Source of the DNA: Akkermansiaceae bacterium UBA2367
GTDB lineage: Bacteria > Verrucomicrobiota > Verrucomicrobiia > Verrucomicrobiales > DEV007
Direction of reading: 5' to 3'
Assembly: GCA_002344525.1 (NCBI GenBank)
Contig: DDTJ01000062.1
Span: forward strand, 1 to 55,622
Length of the DNA stretch: 55,622 nt
The notes below the pieces were generated by a model. The model saw only the letters and a program-made list of their open reading frames with translations. It searched no databases and was not told the DNA's origin. The translations under genes and the position numbers were made by a program. This document shows positions 16,646 to 25,266 of the stretch, piece by piece (positions within the stretch are counted from its first letter, which is position 1; every line of letters starts with the position of its first letter).

Positions 16646-17722
16646 ATGGGCGAAGAGGACGCGGAAATCGTCGATGGAATCCTGGGCGGGGGCGAAGGGA
16701 TCGCGGCCTTCCGAAGCTTGCTCGTCGAGTGGTTCCGCGCCGGGGGGCGGGACTATCCTTGGCGGAGGACGCGAGATCCCTACGCTGTCCTCGTTTCGGA
16801 GGCGATGCTGCAGCAGACGCAAATCGCGACAGTGCTGGGGCGCGGCTACTACGAGCGTTGGATGCGGCGCTTCCCGGACTGGGCCTCGCTCGCCAGGGCC
16901 TCGGAGGAGGAAGTGCTGAAGGCTTGGGAGGGGCTCGGCTACTACAACCGCGCCCGCAATCTGCAAAAGGCGGCGCGGCAGATCTGCGAGGAATTCGGAG
17001 GCCGCCTCCCCGAGGATCCCGAAGTGATCCTCGCGCTCCCCGGGGTGGGCCGCTACACGGCGGGGGCGGTGCTGAGCTTCGCCTTCGACCGTCGCGCGCC
17101 GATCGTCGACGGGAACGTGGGCCGGGTCCTCGCTCGCCTCTTCGTCTGCGAGGAGGAGATCGACTCCCCTCGCGGACTCCGTCGGCTCTGGGCTTGGGCG
17201 GAGCTCCTTGTGCCGGAAAAAGGGGCGAGGCTCTTCAATTCGGCGCTGATGGAGCTGGGGCAGCGGATTTGCCGTCCGGCGAACCCCGACTGCCCCGACT
17301 GCCCGGTGGAAAGCGTCTGCGCCGCCCGGCGGCAGGGGGAGACGGGGGCCTATCCCCGGAAGAGGAAGGGGCCGGCGACCACCGCGAGGGAGGAAAGCGT
17401 GCTCTTGGCCGAGCGGGGCGGACGCGTCTACCTTTGCCGCGAGCAGGGGACGCGGCGGCGCGGGCTGTGGCGTCTGCCGGAGATCCCCGCGGAGGCGGCG
17501 GCGGATTTGCGGGAGCTTTTCCGCTTCGACTACCCCATCACCCGCTACCGGGTCACGCTGCGCGTCTATGAAGCCCCGGCGACGTGGCGCCCGCCCAACG
17601 AAGCGGACGGGGACGGCGGCTGGTTCGGGAGAAAGGGTGATCTGCCCCCTCTTGGCTCCCCTTATCGCAAGGCCTTGGTGCGATACGCGGCGCTCCGCGG
17701 AGGTGCCGGGACGGGGGATTGA
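16646..17722 (+). CDS. mutY: A/G-specific adenine glycosylase
   Basis: MutY removes adenine mispaired with 8-oxoguanine. The 358-residue protein has the catalytic Glu52 in VSEAMLQQTQIATV, the helix-hairpin-helix LPGVGRYTAGAVLSFAF followed by the catalytic Asp in APIVDGNVGRVLARL, and a [4Fe-4S] loop of exact spacing C-x6-C-x2-C-x5-C (CRPANPDCPDCPVESVC). The C-terminal part is a NUDIX-like 8-oxoG recognition domain (RGLWRLPEI). The ATG at 16646 is chosen because GGAGGAG lies just upstream; a TTG 60 bases earlier is in frame but lacks one. The gene is divergent from HU. Confidence 0.95.
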   Translation: MGEEDAEIVDGILGGGEGIAAFRSLLVEWFRAGGRDYPWRRTRDPYAVLVSEAMLQQTQIATVLGRGYYERWMRRFPDWASLARASEEEVLKAWEGLGYYNRARNLQKAARQICEEFGGRLPEDPEVILALPGVGRYTAGAVLSFAFDRRAPIVDGNVGRVLARLFVCEEEIDSPRGLRRLWAWAELLVPEKGARLFNSALMELGQRICRPANPDCPDCPVESVCAARRQGETGAYPRKRKGPATTAREESVLLAERGGRVYLCREQGTRRRGLWRLPEIPAEAAADLRELFRFDYPITRYRVTLRVYEAPATWRPPNEADGDGGWFGRKGDLPPLGSPYRKALVRYAALRGGAGTGD

Positions 17723-17899
17723 CCCCCTTTCGGAAGCGGGCGGAATCCTTTTTTCTGCGAAGATCGTGCTTGTCTTGCGAAGAAAAGTTCTTCAATATGG
17801 GGAAGAATCAAAATTTTGGGGTTGTTTTTCGGAACTCCCCTCGCTAGGTTCGATCTCCGAAACACGTTGTATTTTGTTCACTTCAAACACGCAGACCCC

Positions 17900-18979
17900 A
17901 TGTGGAAGGTATTGTTAGTCATCGCATCCGTGGTTCTGGCGGGGTCCGCTTGGCTTGCCTGGGACAACAAAGGCACGCTTGAGCAACTGATCGTCGAAAA
18001 GACGACGGTCAAGGACACCCTTGAGTCTCGCAAAACTGAGCTCACCAAGAAAAGCGAGGAGGTCGCGAAGCTGGAGCAGGCCATCGCCGCCCTGACGACG
18101 GAAGCCGAAACCCTTCAGACCGCGAAGATCGACGCCGACGCCAAGCTCTTCGAGGTGGAATCCAACCTGAAAGCGCAGCAGACGAACCTCGAAGCCTCCA
18201 AGACCGAGCTTGAGAAAGCCAAGGAATTGATCAAGGGGGTCTCCGAGATCGAGGCGATCCAGAAGGAGATGGTCCAGATCCGAACCCAAGTCGAGGAGGC
18301 GGAAATCGAAGTGAGCCAGCTCGAGGGAGCCGTCGCCGCCGCCCAAGTGGAGCGGGACCGCCTTGAGAAAGTCGCGGCCGAACTCCATGCGCTGCGGGCC
18401 GACCAAGAGGCCGGGGTGATCCGCGGCGAATTCCAGAGCCAGATCGTGAAGGCTTATAACCAATGGGGTTTCGTCGTCGTTGCAGGAGGGTTCGACCAGG
18501 GTGTCGTCAACCGCTCCCAATTGGATGTCTACCGCCGGGGCCAGCCCATCTGCCGCCTCCTCGTGACTTCGGTGGAGGCATCCGAGTCCGCCGCCGACAT
18601 CGTCCCCGGTTCGCTCGCGCCGGGCCAGTCCGTCCAAGTCGGCGACACTGTGGTGAAGTCTGTGCGGGTGCAGACCCCTGCGACAGTTCCGGCTTCGGTC
18701 CCCGTTGGTGGTGCCTCCGCGACCGCCCCTGCTGTCGGTGCCGCGCCGGAGCCGGCTGCTTCCGCGCCCTTCGGTGAAGGGGCCATGGACGGTGGTGCCG
18801 CGCCCGCCGCTGCTCCGGCTGCGCCCGATCCCTTCGGTGCTCCTCCTGCCGCCGCCCCGGCCCCCGGTGCCGCGCCTACCACCGGAGCTCCCCCCGATCC
18901 CTTCGGCGCTCCTCCCGCCGCCCCGGCCCCCGGTGCTGCGCCTGCCACCGGAGCTCCCCCCGATCCCTTTCAGCAGTAA
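17900..18979 (+). CDS. Membrane-anchored coiled-coil protein with a Pro/Ala repeat tail
   Basis: A 359-residue protein, start ATG at 17900 (MWKVLLVIASVVLAGSAWLAW), with one N-terminal membrane segment or uncleaved signal. Residues about 25-180 are a nearly continuous coiled coil rich in Glu, Lys and Ala. A small beta domain follows (about 185-270: NQWGFVVVAGGFDQGVVNRS, DVYRRGQPICRLLVTSV, PGQSVQVGDTVV), which also ends the next protein encoded at 19048-19839. The last 85 residues are low complexity, with a tandem repeat containing DPFGAPPAA. The family is not one I can name; the beta domain resembles SH3-like envelope modules that sense a ligand or peptidoglycan. Likely periplasmic. The gene has no Shine-Dalgarno site that I can see. 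Confidence 0.75.
   Translation: MWKVLLVIASVVLAGSAWLAWDNKGTLEQLIVEKTTVKDTLESRKTELTKKSEEVAKLEQAIAALTTEAETLQTAKIDADAKLFEVESNLKAQQTNLEASKTELEKAKELIKGVSEIEAIQKEMVQIRTQVEEAEIEVSQLEGAVAAAQVERDRLEKVAAELHALRADQEAGVIRGEFQSQIVKAYNQWGFVVVAGGFDQGVVNRSQLDVYRRGQPICRLLVTSVEASESAADIVPGSLAPGQSVQVGDTVVKSVRVQTPATVPASVPVGGASATAPAVGAAPEPAASAPFGEGAMDGGAAPAAAPAAPDPFGAPPAAAPAPGAAPTTGAPPDPFGAPPAAPAPGAAPATGAPPDPFQQ
18824..18969 (+). repeat. Tandem repeat of 69 and 66 bases in the Pro/Ala tail
   Basis: Two adjacent in-frame units begin CCCGATCCCTTCGG at 18824 and 18893; a third partial unit begins at 18959. The units differ by a few bases and one codon. They encode DPFGAPPAA followed by APAPGAAP and TGAPP, so tail length could vary by slippage or recombination. 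Confidence 0.8.
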
Positions 18980-19047
18980 TCGGTCGAGGAAACTCTGGCT
19001 GTGCCGAGGTTCCACCTAAAGACCCACCCCAACCCCATTAGCAGAGG

Positions 19048-19839
19048 ATGAAAAAAATTGTCATGATCCTAGCCGGAATCGCCATGCTGGGCGCATCGGT
19101 CGTCGGATATCTCAACAAAACCACGCACGACGAGATCAATACGGAACTCGCCGGAGTGAAGGCTGAAGTCTTGGCCCTGAACAACGACATCAACGACGCG
19201 GAACAGAAACGGACCGACGCCGAGACGAAGGAGACGCAAGCGAAGGACACGCGCAACCAAGCCGCCGCCGCCGTCGAGGAGTCGAAGCGCAAGTTGCTCG
19301 TGGTCCAGCGCGATCTCGAAACGGCGACTGCCGAACTCCAGAAGATCGCGATCGAGAAAAAGGAGATCGACCTCGTGGTTGCAAGAGCTTTTCCTGATGG
19401 AACCATCAAGTCTGCGGAGGACTTGCAGACGACCCTGACAGGCTTGAAGGATGCCCTCACCGAGCATCAGAACAAGAAGACGGAACTCAACACCCAGCTA
19501 GGCGCTGCCGCGCAGGCGAAGCAGGTCCAAGTCGCCAAGGTCAGGGAAGAGGAGGCCTTCCAAGTGCAGCGCGCCCAGCGTCTCTCCCTCAACAGCCTCG
19601 TCGCCACGGTGATCGCGGTGAACAAGGAATGGGGCTTCGTGATGGTCAACGCCGGTCGTGCCCACGGAGTTTCCCCCGACGCGTCCCTGCTCGTCAAGAG
19701 AGGCAACTCCCGCATCGGTCGGCTCCGTATCGTCAACCTCGAGGACATGGTCACGGTTGCGGACATCGCCGGCGACTCGACGGTGAAGGGAATCGAAGTC
19801 CAGCCGGGCGACAAGGTGATCTTCGAGAACGTCCAATGA
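19048..19839 (+). CDS. Membrane-anchored coiled-coil protein, paralogue of the preceding gene
   Basis: A 263-residue protein with the same plan as the gene before it: MKKIVMILAGIAMLGASVVGYL membrane anchor, a long coiled coil (about residues 28-180, rich in Lys, Glu, Thr and Ala), then the shared beta domain (NKEWGFVMVNAGRAHGVSPD, LLVKRGNSRIGRLRIVNLED, VQPGDKVIF). It lacks the Pro/Ala tail. The two probably arose by duplication and may form a hetero-oligomer in the periplasm; this is inference. A short lipoprotein gene follows, whose possible upstream ATG overlaps this stop (ATGA at 19836). Confidence 0.8.
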   Translation: MKKIVMILAGIAMLGASVVGYLNKTTHDEINTELAGVKAEVLALNNDINDAEQKRTDAETKETQAKDTRNQAAAAVEESKRKLLVVQRDLETATAELQKIAIEKKEIDLVVARAFPDGTIKSAEDLQTTLTGLKDALTEHQNKKTELNTQLGAAAQAKQVQVAKVREEEAFQVQRAQRLSLNSLVATVIAVNKEWGFVMVNAGRAHGVSPDASLLVKRGNSRIGRLRIVNLEDMVTVADIAGDSTVKGIEVQPGDKVIFENVQ

Positions 19840-19874
19840 GCCGGGAGGCTCCCCCTCCTTCCTCCTCCCCCGCC

Positions 19875-20060
19875 ATGATCTTCCTGCGCCTCCTCTGCCT
19901 TGCCGTCGTCTCCCTTTCGCTGGTCTCCTGCGAAACGCTCGGCGGCGGCAGCGATCAGAAGAAGCCTGAGCGCGAAAAGCTCAGCAGCATGCCGCACAAC
20001 ATGCCAGCCTCTTGGGAAGGCCAGGCGGGAATGCCTGGGATGATGGGCGGGCAATATTGA
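19875..20060 (+). CDS. Small lipoprotein
   Basis: A 61-residue protein. MIFLRLLCLAVVSLSLVSC is a lipoprotein signal peptide with the lipobox LVSC, leaving a mature chain of about 43 residues that starts CETLGGGSDQKKPERE and ends in a Met/Gly-rich GMPGMMGGQY. An in-frame ATG at 19836 overlapping the previous stop would add 13 residues, so coupling is possible; the 19875 start gives a better signal peptide. No family is recognised. The position after the two coiled-coil genes suggests it belongs to the same envelope assembly. Confidence 0.65.
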   Translation: MIFLRLLCLAVVSLSLVSCETLGGGSDQKKPEREKLSSMPHNMPASWEGQAGMPGMMGGQY

Positions 20061-20099
20061 ATCCCGCCTTTGCCGGGCCACCTCCTCCACTCTGTTCCC

Positions 20100-20561
20100 A
20101 TGTCCAACGCCATCCTCCCCGAAATGGGCTTCGCGACCGACTTCGACATCGAAGAGCGCACTCAACTCGGAAATTTTGGAGAGTTCATCTCCCTTGCCGA
20201 CGGGGAGGCCCTGATTCAGGAGGGCGATACCCAAGACGCCCTCTTCATGATCGTCTCGGGCACTTTCCATGTGCAGACCGAGGTGACCGGGAGACCCGTT
20301 CTTTTGGGCACGTTGAAAGCGGGAAACACCGTCGGGGAGATCAATATGTTCGATCCCGGACAGGCCAGTGCCAGCGTGGTGAGCAAGTCCTTCTCCGAAG
20401 TTTGGCGCATCGACCGGGCGAGGCTCGAGCAATATCTGGAGGCGCATCCTCGGACAGCCGCCCGTCTCCTCGTGAATGTCGCCACCCAGTTGAGCAAACG
20501 CCTCCGTAAAACCAACGAGAAGGTCGCCATGGCCCGGGAGGCCATGCTCGACTCCTTCTAG
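20100..20561 (+). CDS. Stand-alone cyclic-nucleotide-binding-domain protein
   Basis: A 153-residue protein whose centre is a cNMP-binding (Crp/Fnr sensor) beta roll: LADGEALIQEGDTQDALFMI, VSGTFHV, LLGTLKAGNTVGEINMFDPG and an end helix LLVNVATQLSKRLRKTN. The phosphate-binding-cassette position (GEINMF with following ASASV) lacks the usual Arg, so true cyclic-nucleotide binding is uncertain. There is no helix-turn-helix domain, hence it is not a transcription factor by itself. It is 39 bases downstream of the lipoprotein gene and may report on the same system. Confidence 0.82.
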   Translation: MSNAILPEMGFATDFDIEERTQLGNFGEFISLADGEALIQEGDTQDALFMIVSGTFHVQTEVTGRPVLLGTLKAGNTVGEINMFDPGQASASVVSKSFSEVWRIDRARLEQYLEAHPRTAARLLVNVATQLSKRLRKTNEKVAMAREAMLDSF

Positions 20562-20636
20562 AAATCTCCGGCCCAAGCCGGTCGATCCTTCAGTCATCCA
20601 GGCAACGCCGCCGCCGGCGGTGAATTCCATCGCCGC

Positions 20637-21041
20637 ATGTCCCAGTTCCAGACTCTTCCTTTCGACGCGCCGGACGGGTGGTGTGCGGCCCTCGTCCTGC
20701 TCTTCGCCTTCGCCATTGGCCACGCCTTCGCCGATTTCCCGCTCCAAGGCGATTTCCTCTCGCACGGGAAGAACCGGAACAGTCCGCCGCCGCCCTTGGC
20801 CGACGGTCGCCCCGGACCGGTGAACCTCTGGGCCTACCTGATGAGCGCTCACTGCCTCATCCACGCGGGCTTCGTCTGGCTCATCAGCGGATCTCCAATA
20901 CTCGCCTTCGCGGAGTTCGTCCTCCACTGGGCCATCGACTGGGCGAAGTGCGAGGGTCGCACCTCCTTCGCCATCGACCAGTGGCTCCATCTCGCCACGA
21001 AAGCGGTCTACGTAGCGGTTCTCTGGTTTGGTTGGCTGTGA
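20637..21041 (+). CDS. DUF3307-type integral membrane protein
   Basis: A 134-residue membrane protein with three to four hydrophobic segments (ALVLLFAFAIGHAFADFPLQ, LMSAHCLIHAGFVWLI, ILAFAEFVLHWAIDWAKC, AVYVAVLWFGWL). The conserved GHAFADFPLQ start, buried His residues (AHCLIH, LHWAIDW, QWLHLATK) and size are those of DUF3307 proteins, whose function is unknown. It is on the same strand and 75 bases after the cNMP-binding gene. Confidence 0.75.
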   Translation: MSQFQTLPFDAPDGWCAALVLLFAFAIGHAFADFPLQGDFLSHGKNRNSPPPPLADGRPGPVNLWAYLMSAHCLIHAGFVWLISGSPILAFAEFVLHWAIDWAKCEGRTSFAIDQWLHLATKAVYVAVLWFGWL

Positions 21042-21095
21042 CAGGCGACGAAGACCGGTCTTGAAAAGGAGGCGGATCGGGAGGAAAGTTCGCCG

Positions 21096-22514
21096 ATGAA
21101 ACGATTCCTCGGTCTTGCCCTTCTCTTCGCGGGAGCGGCTTTTTGCTTCGGCCTCCCCTCCCGGACCTCCGCGCAGGAGGACGTGGCCGAGGATTCCGGC
21201 TTCAAGGAGATCGAGCTCTTCACCGAGGTGATCGAGACGATCCGGCAGGGCTACGTCGACGCCGACAAAGTCACCTACGAGAAGCTGATCAACAGCGCCC
21301 TCCAAGGGATGCTCGCCGACCTCGATCCGCATTCGCAGTTCATGCAGCCGAAGGTCTTCGACCAGCTCAAGCGCCACACCGACAGCACCTACGAGGGCAT
21401 CGGGGTCACCATCTCGACGAAGAACGACGTCCTCACCATCGTGACCGCGCGCGAGGACGGTCCCGCCGCGCGGGTCGGTATCCTCCCTGGCGACCAGATT
21501 CTGAAAATCAACAATCGGCTCACCGAGGAGTTGGGCATGGCCGAGGCCGTGAACTTGCTCCGGGGCAAGCCGGGCGAATCCATCACCCTCACGATCCGCC
21601 GCCCCGCGACGCAGCAGTTGCACGAGTTCTCGATGAAGCGGGAGGTCATCCGGCAATCCTCGGTCGAGGACATCCGCATCCTCGACCCGAAACTCACCGC
21701 GCCTTATCGCATGGGCTACGCCCGCATCCTGCAGTTCAGCGAACCCACCGCCGAGGAGCTGGCCGACGCTCTCGACAAGCTCGAGCAGGAGGGGATGGAC
21801 GCGTTCGTCCTCGACATGCGCAACAATCCCGGCGGCCTTCTCGGCAGCGCCATCGACGTCTGCGGCGAGTTCGTGAAAGCCGGCACGGTCGTCCTCACGA
21901 CCGAGGGCAAACCCGGCTCGGGCGAGATCAAGGTCTACCGCACCAGCGCTAACAAGAAGCGTCGCGACCGCGACTATCCCCTCGCCGTGCTCGTCAACCA
22001 CTCCTCCGCGAGCGGGGCCGAGGTCGTCTCCGGGGCGCTCCAGGATCTGAAGCGCTGCATTGTCGTGGGCGTGACCACCTTCGGGAAGGGGTCGGTGCAG
22101 TCCATCATCCCCATCGGCGACGGCAAGGCCATCCGCATGACCACGGCGAAATACTACACTCCGAGCCATCGCACCATCCATGAGAACGGAGTCATCCCGA
22201 ACATCGTCGCGACCCTCACCCCGGCCCAGGAGCAGCAGCTCGCGCAGTGGTTCGCCCGCGACACCCTCGAAGCGGAGGAGCGGAAAAAAATCGAGTCCTT
22301 CACCGATCCCCAGCTGATCCGCGCCGTCGATGCGATGAAGGGGGCGCTCGTCTACGCCAAGACCCCGGCGGAGGCCGCGTCAAAATCGAAGAGGGAGACG
22401 ACGGACGAGGCCGCGAAAGAGGTGGAGGCGGAAGCCCCTCCGAAACCCGACCCTGCTCCTGCGGAAACACCCGAGGAGAAGCCCGCCGACCCTACGCCCG
22501 AGTCGCCGCAGTGA
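21096..22514 (+). CDS. C-terminal processing protease (S41A, CtpA family)
   Basis: A 472-residue secreted serine protease. A signal peptide (MKRFLGLALLFAGAAFCFG, cleaved near TSAQ) is followed by an N-terminal helical region, a PDZ domain (about 95-180: GIGVTI, RVGILPGDQILKINN) that binds substrate C termini, and the peptidase core. The catalytic dyad is Ser306 (NHSSASGAEVVSGALQD) and Lys331 (TTFGKGSVQ), 25 residues apart as in other family members. The C-terminal 50 residues are Glu/Pro-rich and disordered. It probably trims periplasmic proteins, perhaps the neighbouring envelope proteins. Confidence 0.94.
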   Translation: MKRFLGLALLFAGAAFCFGLPSRTSAQEDVAEDSGFKEIELFTEVIETIRQGYVDADKVTYEKLINSALQGMLADLDPHSQFMQPKVFDQLKRHTDSTYEGIGVTISTKNDVLTIVTAREDGPAARVGILPGDQILKINNRLTEELGMAEAVNLLRGKPGESITLTIRRPATQQLHEFSMKREVIRQSSVEDIRILDPKLTAPYRMGYARILQFSEPTAEELADALDKLEQEGMDAFVLDMRNNPGGLLGSAIDVCGEFVKAGTVVLTTEGKPGSGEIKVYRTSANKKRRDRDYPLAVLVNHSSASGAEVVSGALQDLKRCIVVGVTTFGKGSVQSIIPIGDGKAIRMTTAKYYTPSHRTIHENGVIPNIVATLTPAQEQQLAQWFARDTLEAEERKKIESFTDPQLIRAVDAMKGALVYAKTPAEAASKSKRETTDEAAKEVEAEAPPKPDPAPAETPEEKPADPTPESPQ

Positions 22515-22540
22515 CCGTGTCGCGGCCTCTTCCCCCTGCG

Positions 22541-23557
22541 ATGAGCGCGGAACTCGTCCTCGCGATCGAGACTTCGTGCGACGAGACCGCCGTCGCGATC
22601 GCCGACGCCGACGGCCTGCCCCTCGTCAGCCGCGTCGCCTCGCAGGTCCGCCTCCACGCCCCCTACGGAGGCGTTGTCCCCGAACTCGCCTCGCGCAACC
22701 ACACCCTCGACCTGCGTCCCCTCCTCGAATCCGCCTTCGCCGGAGCCGGGACCACACCGGGGGATATCGCTTTCGTCGCCGCGACCTCGGGCCCCGGCCT
22801 CGCCAGCTCCCTGCTCGTCGGCGACACCTTGGCGAAAGCGGTCGCGGTCGGGCTGGCGCGACCTTTCTACTCCATCAACCATCTGGAAGGGCACCTTCTT
22901 TCGCCCTTCCTGAACCCTCCGCGTGAGATTGAACCCCATATCGCCCTCGTCGTGAGCGGAGGACACACCCTCCTCGTCGAAGTCCGCAGGGTGGGGGACT
23001 ACCGCTTGCTCGGCTCGACCAAGGACGACGCCGCCGGCGAAGCCTTCGACAAAGTCGGGAAGCTGCTCGGCCTGCCCTATCCGGGCGGCCCCGAGATCGC
23101 GAAGCTCGCCGCTACCGGACGGCGCGACGCCTTCCCCTTCCCCCGCAGCATGGTCCGGAGCGGCGACCTCGATTTCAGCTTCAGCGGCTTGAAGACCTCG
23201 GCCCGCTACCTGATCGACCGGCTCGATGGAGTTCCTTCAGGGCAGCTCCTCGCGGACTTCTGCGCCTCTTTCGAGGAAACCATCGTCGACGTCCTCGTCG
23301 CCAAGCTCCTTCAAGCCTGTCGCCACACCGGCCTGCGCCTCGCCGCCGTGAGCGGCGGGGTGAGCTGCAACCGCCGCCTCCGCGAGCGGGCCGTCGGCGC
23401 GGGCAGAGAGGCCGGGTTGGAGATCCTCGTCGCCGACCCCGCCTACTCCACCGACAACGCGGCCATGATCGCCTTCGCCGCGGCGGCCCGGCGGAAGGTG
23501 GGCATCCCTCCCTCGCCTCTCGACGGCGACATTGATCCGAACCGCCGCCTCGCCTGA
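22541..23557 (+). CDS. tsaD: tRNA t6A threonylcarbamoyltransferase
   Basis: TsaD transfers threonylcarbamoyl to A37 of tRNAs that read ANN codons, with TsaB and TsaE. The 338-residue protein begins MSAELVLAIETSCDETAVAI, has GGVVPELASRNHT, the metal-binding His pair in NHLEGHLLSPF, the phosphate loop VVSGGHTLLVEV, FSFSGLKT, the AVSGGVSCNRRLRE motif and STDNAAMIAFAA. Full length and all key residues are present. The ATG at 22541 gives the usual N terminus. It begins 26 bases after the protease gene. Confidence 0.97.
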   Translation: MSAELVLAIETSCDETAVAIADADGLPLVSRVASQVRLHAPYGGVVPELASRNHTLDLRPLLESAFAGAGTTPGDIAFVAATSGPGLASSLLVGDTLAKAVAVGLARPFYSINHLEGHLLSPFLNPPREIEPHIALVVSGGHTLLVEVRRVGDYRLLGSTKDDAAGEAFDKVGKLLGLPYPGGPEIAKLAATGRRDAFPFPRSMVRSGDLDFSFSGLKTSARYLIDRLDGVPSGQLLADFCASFEETIVDVLVAKLLQACRHTGLRLAAVSGGVSCNRRLRERAVGAGREAGLEILVADPAYSTDNAAMIAFAAAARRKVGIPPSPLDGDIDPNRRLA

Positions 23558-23693
23558 GTCAAGCGGCGGATAATAGCTGGGTACGGAGCGAGGATGGGGA
23601 TTGCGCTTCCGCGAGGCGCTTGCTAGTATCGTGGCTTACCGATCTTTCTTGCGGGCGAGAACCGCCATTCATCCCGAACCCCCAGCATCCATC

Positions 23694-25088
23694 ATGAGCG
23701 AACCCATTCAGCAGAAGGAAGAATCATCCATTTCCCGTCGGCGCTTCATCGCCGGAGCCGCCACGGCGAGTGCCGCCGCCGCGCTCCCGGTGGAGCTTTG
23801 TGCCCAAGTCGCCGGCAGCGACGCGATCAAAGTCGGCCTGATCGGCCTCGGCGGACGCGGGTCCGGCGCCATCGTGCAGAACCTCACCGCGAGCGACAGC
23901 GCGAAGCTGGTCGCCGTGGCCGACGCCTTCCAAGACAAGATCGACGGGGGGGGGAATCGCGCCGCCGGCTTGCCCAAAGTCCAAGAGCAGCTTGAGAAAC
24001 TCGGCAAGTCGTCTCAGATCGACGTGCCGAAGAGCCGCCAGTATGCAGGATTCGACGGCTACAAAGGCGTCATCGACGAAAGCGACCTTGTCGTCATCGC
24101 GACCCCTCCCGGCTTCCGTCCCCTCCATTTCGAATACGCGGTGCAGCAGGGCAAGCATGTCTTCATGGAGAAGCCCGTCTGCGTCGACGCCTGGGGCTTC
24201 AACAAGGTCATCGAAGCGGCCAAGCAAGCCGACGCGAAGCAACTGAAGGTCGTCGTCGGCCTCCAGCGCCACTACCAAAACGTCTACCTCGAAGCCTTCA
24301 AGAAAGTCCACGAGGAGAAGCTGATCGGCGAGGTCCGCGGAGGGCAGGTCTGGTGGAACGGTACGCGCCCTTGGATCGTGGAGCGCCAGCCAGGCTGGAC
24401 CGAGATGGAGTACCAAATGAGGAACTGGTACCACTTCAACTGGCTCTGCGGCGACCACATCTCCGAGCAGCACGTCCACAACATCGACGTGATGAACTGG
24501 TTCGTCAGCGGCGATTCCGTGATGGGTGGTCATCCCGTCGTCGCCCAAGGCATGGGCGGCAGGGCCGGCACCGAGCCCCGCAGCGTCGGCGAGATCTTCG
24601 ACCACCACTATGTCGAGTTCCGCTACGGCGCAGAATTCGGTGGGGCGGTGATGAACAGCCAGTGCCGCCATATCAAAGGGACTTGGCAGCAGATCGCCGA
24701 GGAAATCCACGGAACCGAAGGGATATTGCATCTGGCCTCGGGACGCATCACCGACCTCAAGGGCAATGTGAAGTGGCAGCACCGCGCCCCCCGCGACGGC
24801 GGCGACCCGAACCCCTACCAGGTCGAGCACGACCATCTCCACAAGTGCATCCGCGAGAACCTCGCCCAGAACGACGCCTACTTCGGGGCGAAGAGCTCCT
24901 TCACCTCCACCCTCGGCCGCCTCGCCACCTACAGCGGCCAGGAGGTGAAATGGGACGACGCCGTGAACTCGAACTTCACCATCATGCCGAAGGAATACGA
25001 CATGAACGCCGAGGCCCCGGTGAAGCCCGGCCCGGACGGAAACTACGAGATCGCCATCCCCGGACAGTGGAAGCTGCCGTGGGCGTGA
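23694..25088 (+). CDS. Gfo/Idh/MocA-family oxidoreductase with Tat signal
   Basis: A 464-residue NAD(P)-dependent sugar or inositol-type dehydrogenase, probably exported folded. The N terminus has a twin-arginine motif (SISRRRFIAGAATASAAAALP), which selects the ATG at 23694 as start. The Rossmann loop GLIGLGGRGSGAIVQNL, the EKPVCVDAWGFN segment with its conserved Lys-Pro, and the CGDHISEQHVHNIDVMNW region of the substrate domain are clear. Tat-exported members are numerous in Planctomycetes and Verrucomicrobia. The substrate cannot be read from sequence. Confidence 0.9.
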   Translation: MSEPIQQKEESSISRRRFIAGAATASAAAALPVELCAQVAGSDAIKVGLIGLGGRGSGAIVQNLTASDSAKLVAVADAFQDKIDGGGNRAAGLPKVQEQLEKLGKSSQIDVPKSRQYAGFDGYKGVIDESDLVVIATPPGFRPLHFEYAVQQGKHVFMEKPVCVDAWGFNKVIEAAKQADAKQLKVVVGLQRHYQNVYLEAFKKVHEEKLIGEVRGGQVWWNGTRPWIVERQPGWTEMEYQMRNWYHFNWLCGDHISEQHVHNIDVMNWFVSGDSVMGGHPVVAQGMGGRAGTEPRSVGEIFDHHYVEFRYGAEFGGAVMNSQCRHIKGTWQQIAEEIHGTEGILHLASGRITDLKGNVKWQHRAPRDGGDPNPYQVEHDHLHKCIRENLAQNDAYFGAKSSFTSTLGRLATYSGQEVKWDDAVNSNFTIMPKEYDMNAEAPVKPGPDGNYEIAIPGQWKLPWA

Positions 25089-25177
25089 TCGTCGGTGAAT
25101 CCTGTGTCGTCTGAGTGGATGGGGGACTTGGCAAGTCCCCGCCGCTGGATTCGCGTCAGCTTCCAAGCGATGCCCTT

Positions 25178-25260
25178 AAAAAAAACGGAAACCGCTCAGC
25201 CCGAGGGCTGAGCGGCTCCGAAACACGAAACACAAACAGACAGTTACCGAGAAAGTAACC
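25178..25260 (-). ncRNA. Candidate intergenic small RNA
   Basis: A predicted transcript of about 83 bases on the minus strand. It starts near 25260, seven bases after the -10 box of a near-consensus promoter, folds at its 5' end into a GTTAC/GTAAC hairpin (25259-25243), has a U/G-rich single-stranded middle with two GTGTTTC copies, and ends in a stem of ten base pairs with a CGAG-type tetraloop (25192-25215). That stem is followed by a TTT and then eight T (25185-25178). There is no open reading frame of note. Promoter, spacing and terminator fit a trans-acting bacterial sRNA. No known RNA family is recognised. Confidence 0.6.
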
Positions 25261-25266
25261 GAAGTA

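Noticed and set aside
19467..22181. A 904-codon open frame on the minus strand
   Set aside because: It covers the antisense of five plus-strand genes with coherent products, so it is a high-GC artefact.
25192..25215. The hairpin as terminator of the plus-strand oxidoreductase gene
   Set aside because: On the plus strand no T-run follows the stem, while on the minus strand TTT and eight T follow it, so it points the other way.
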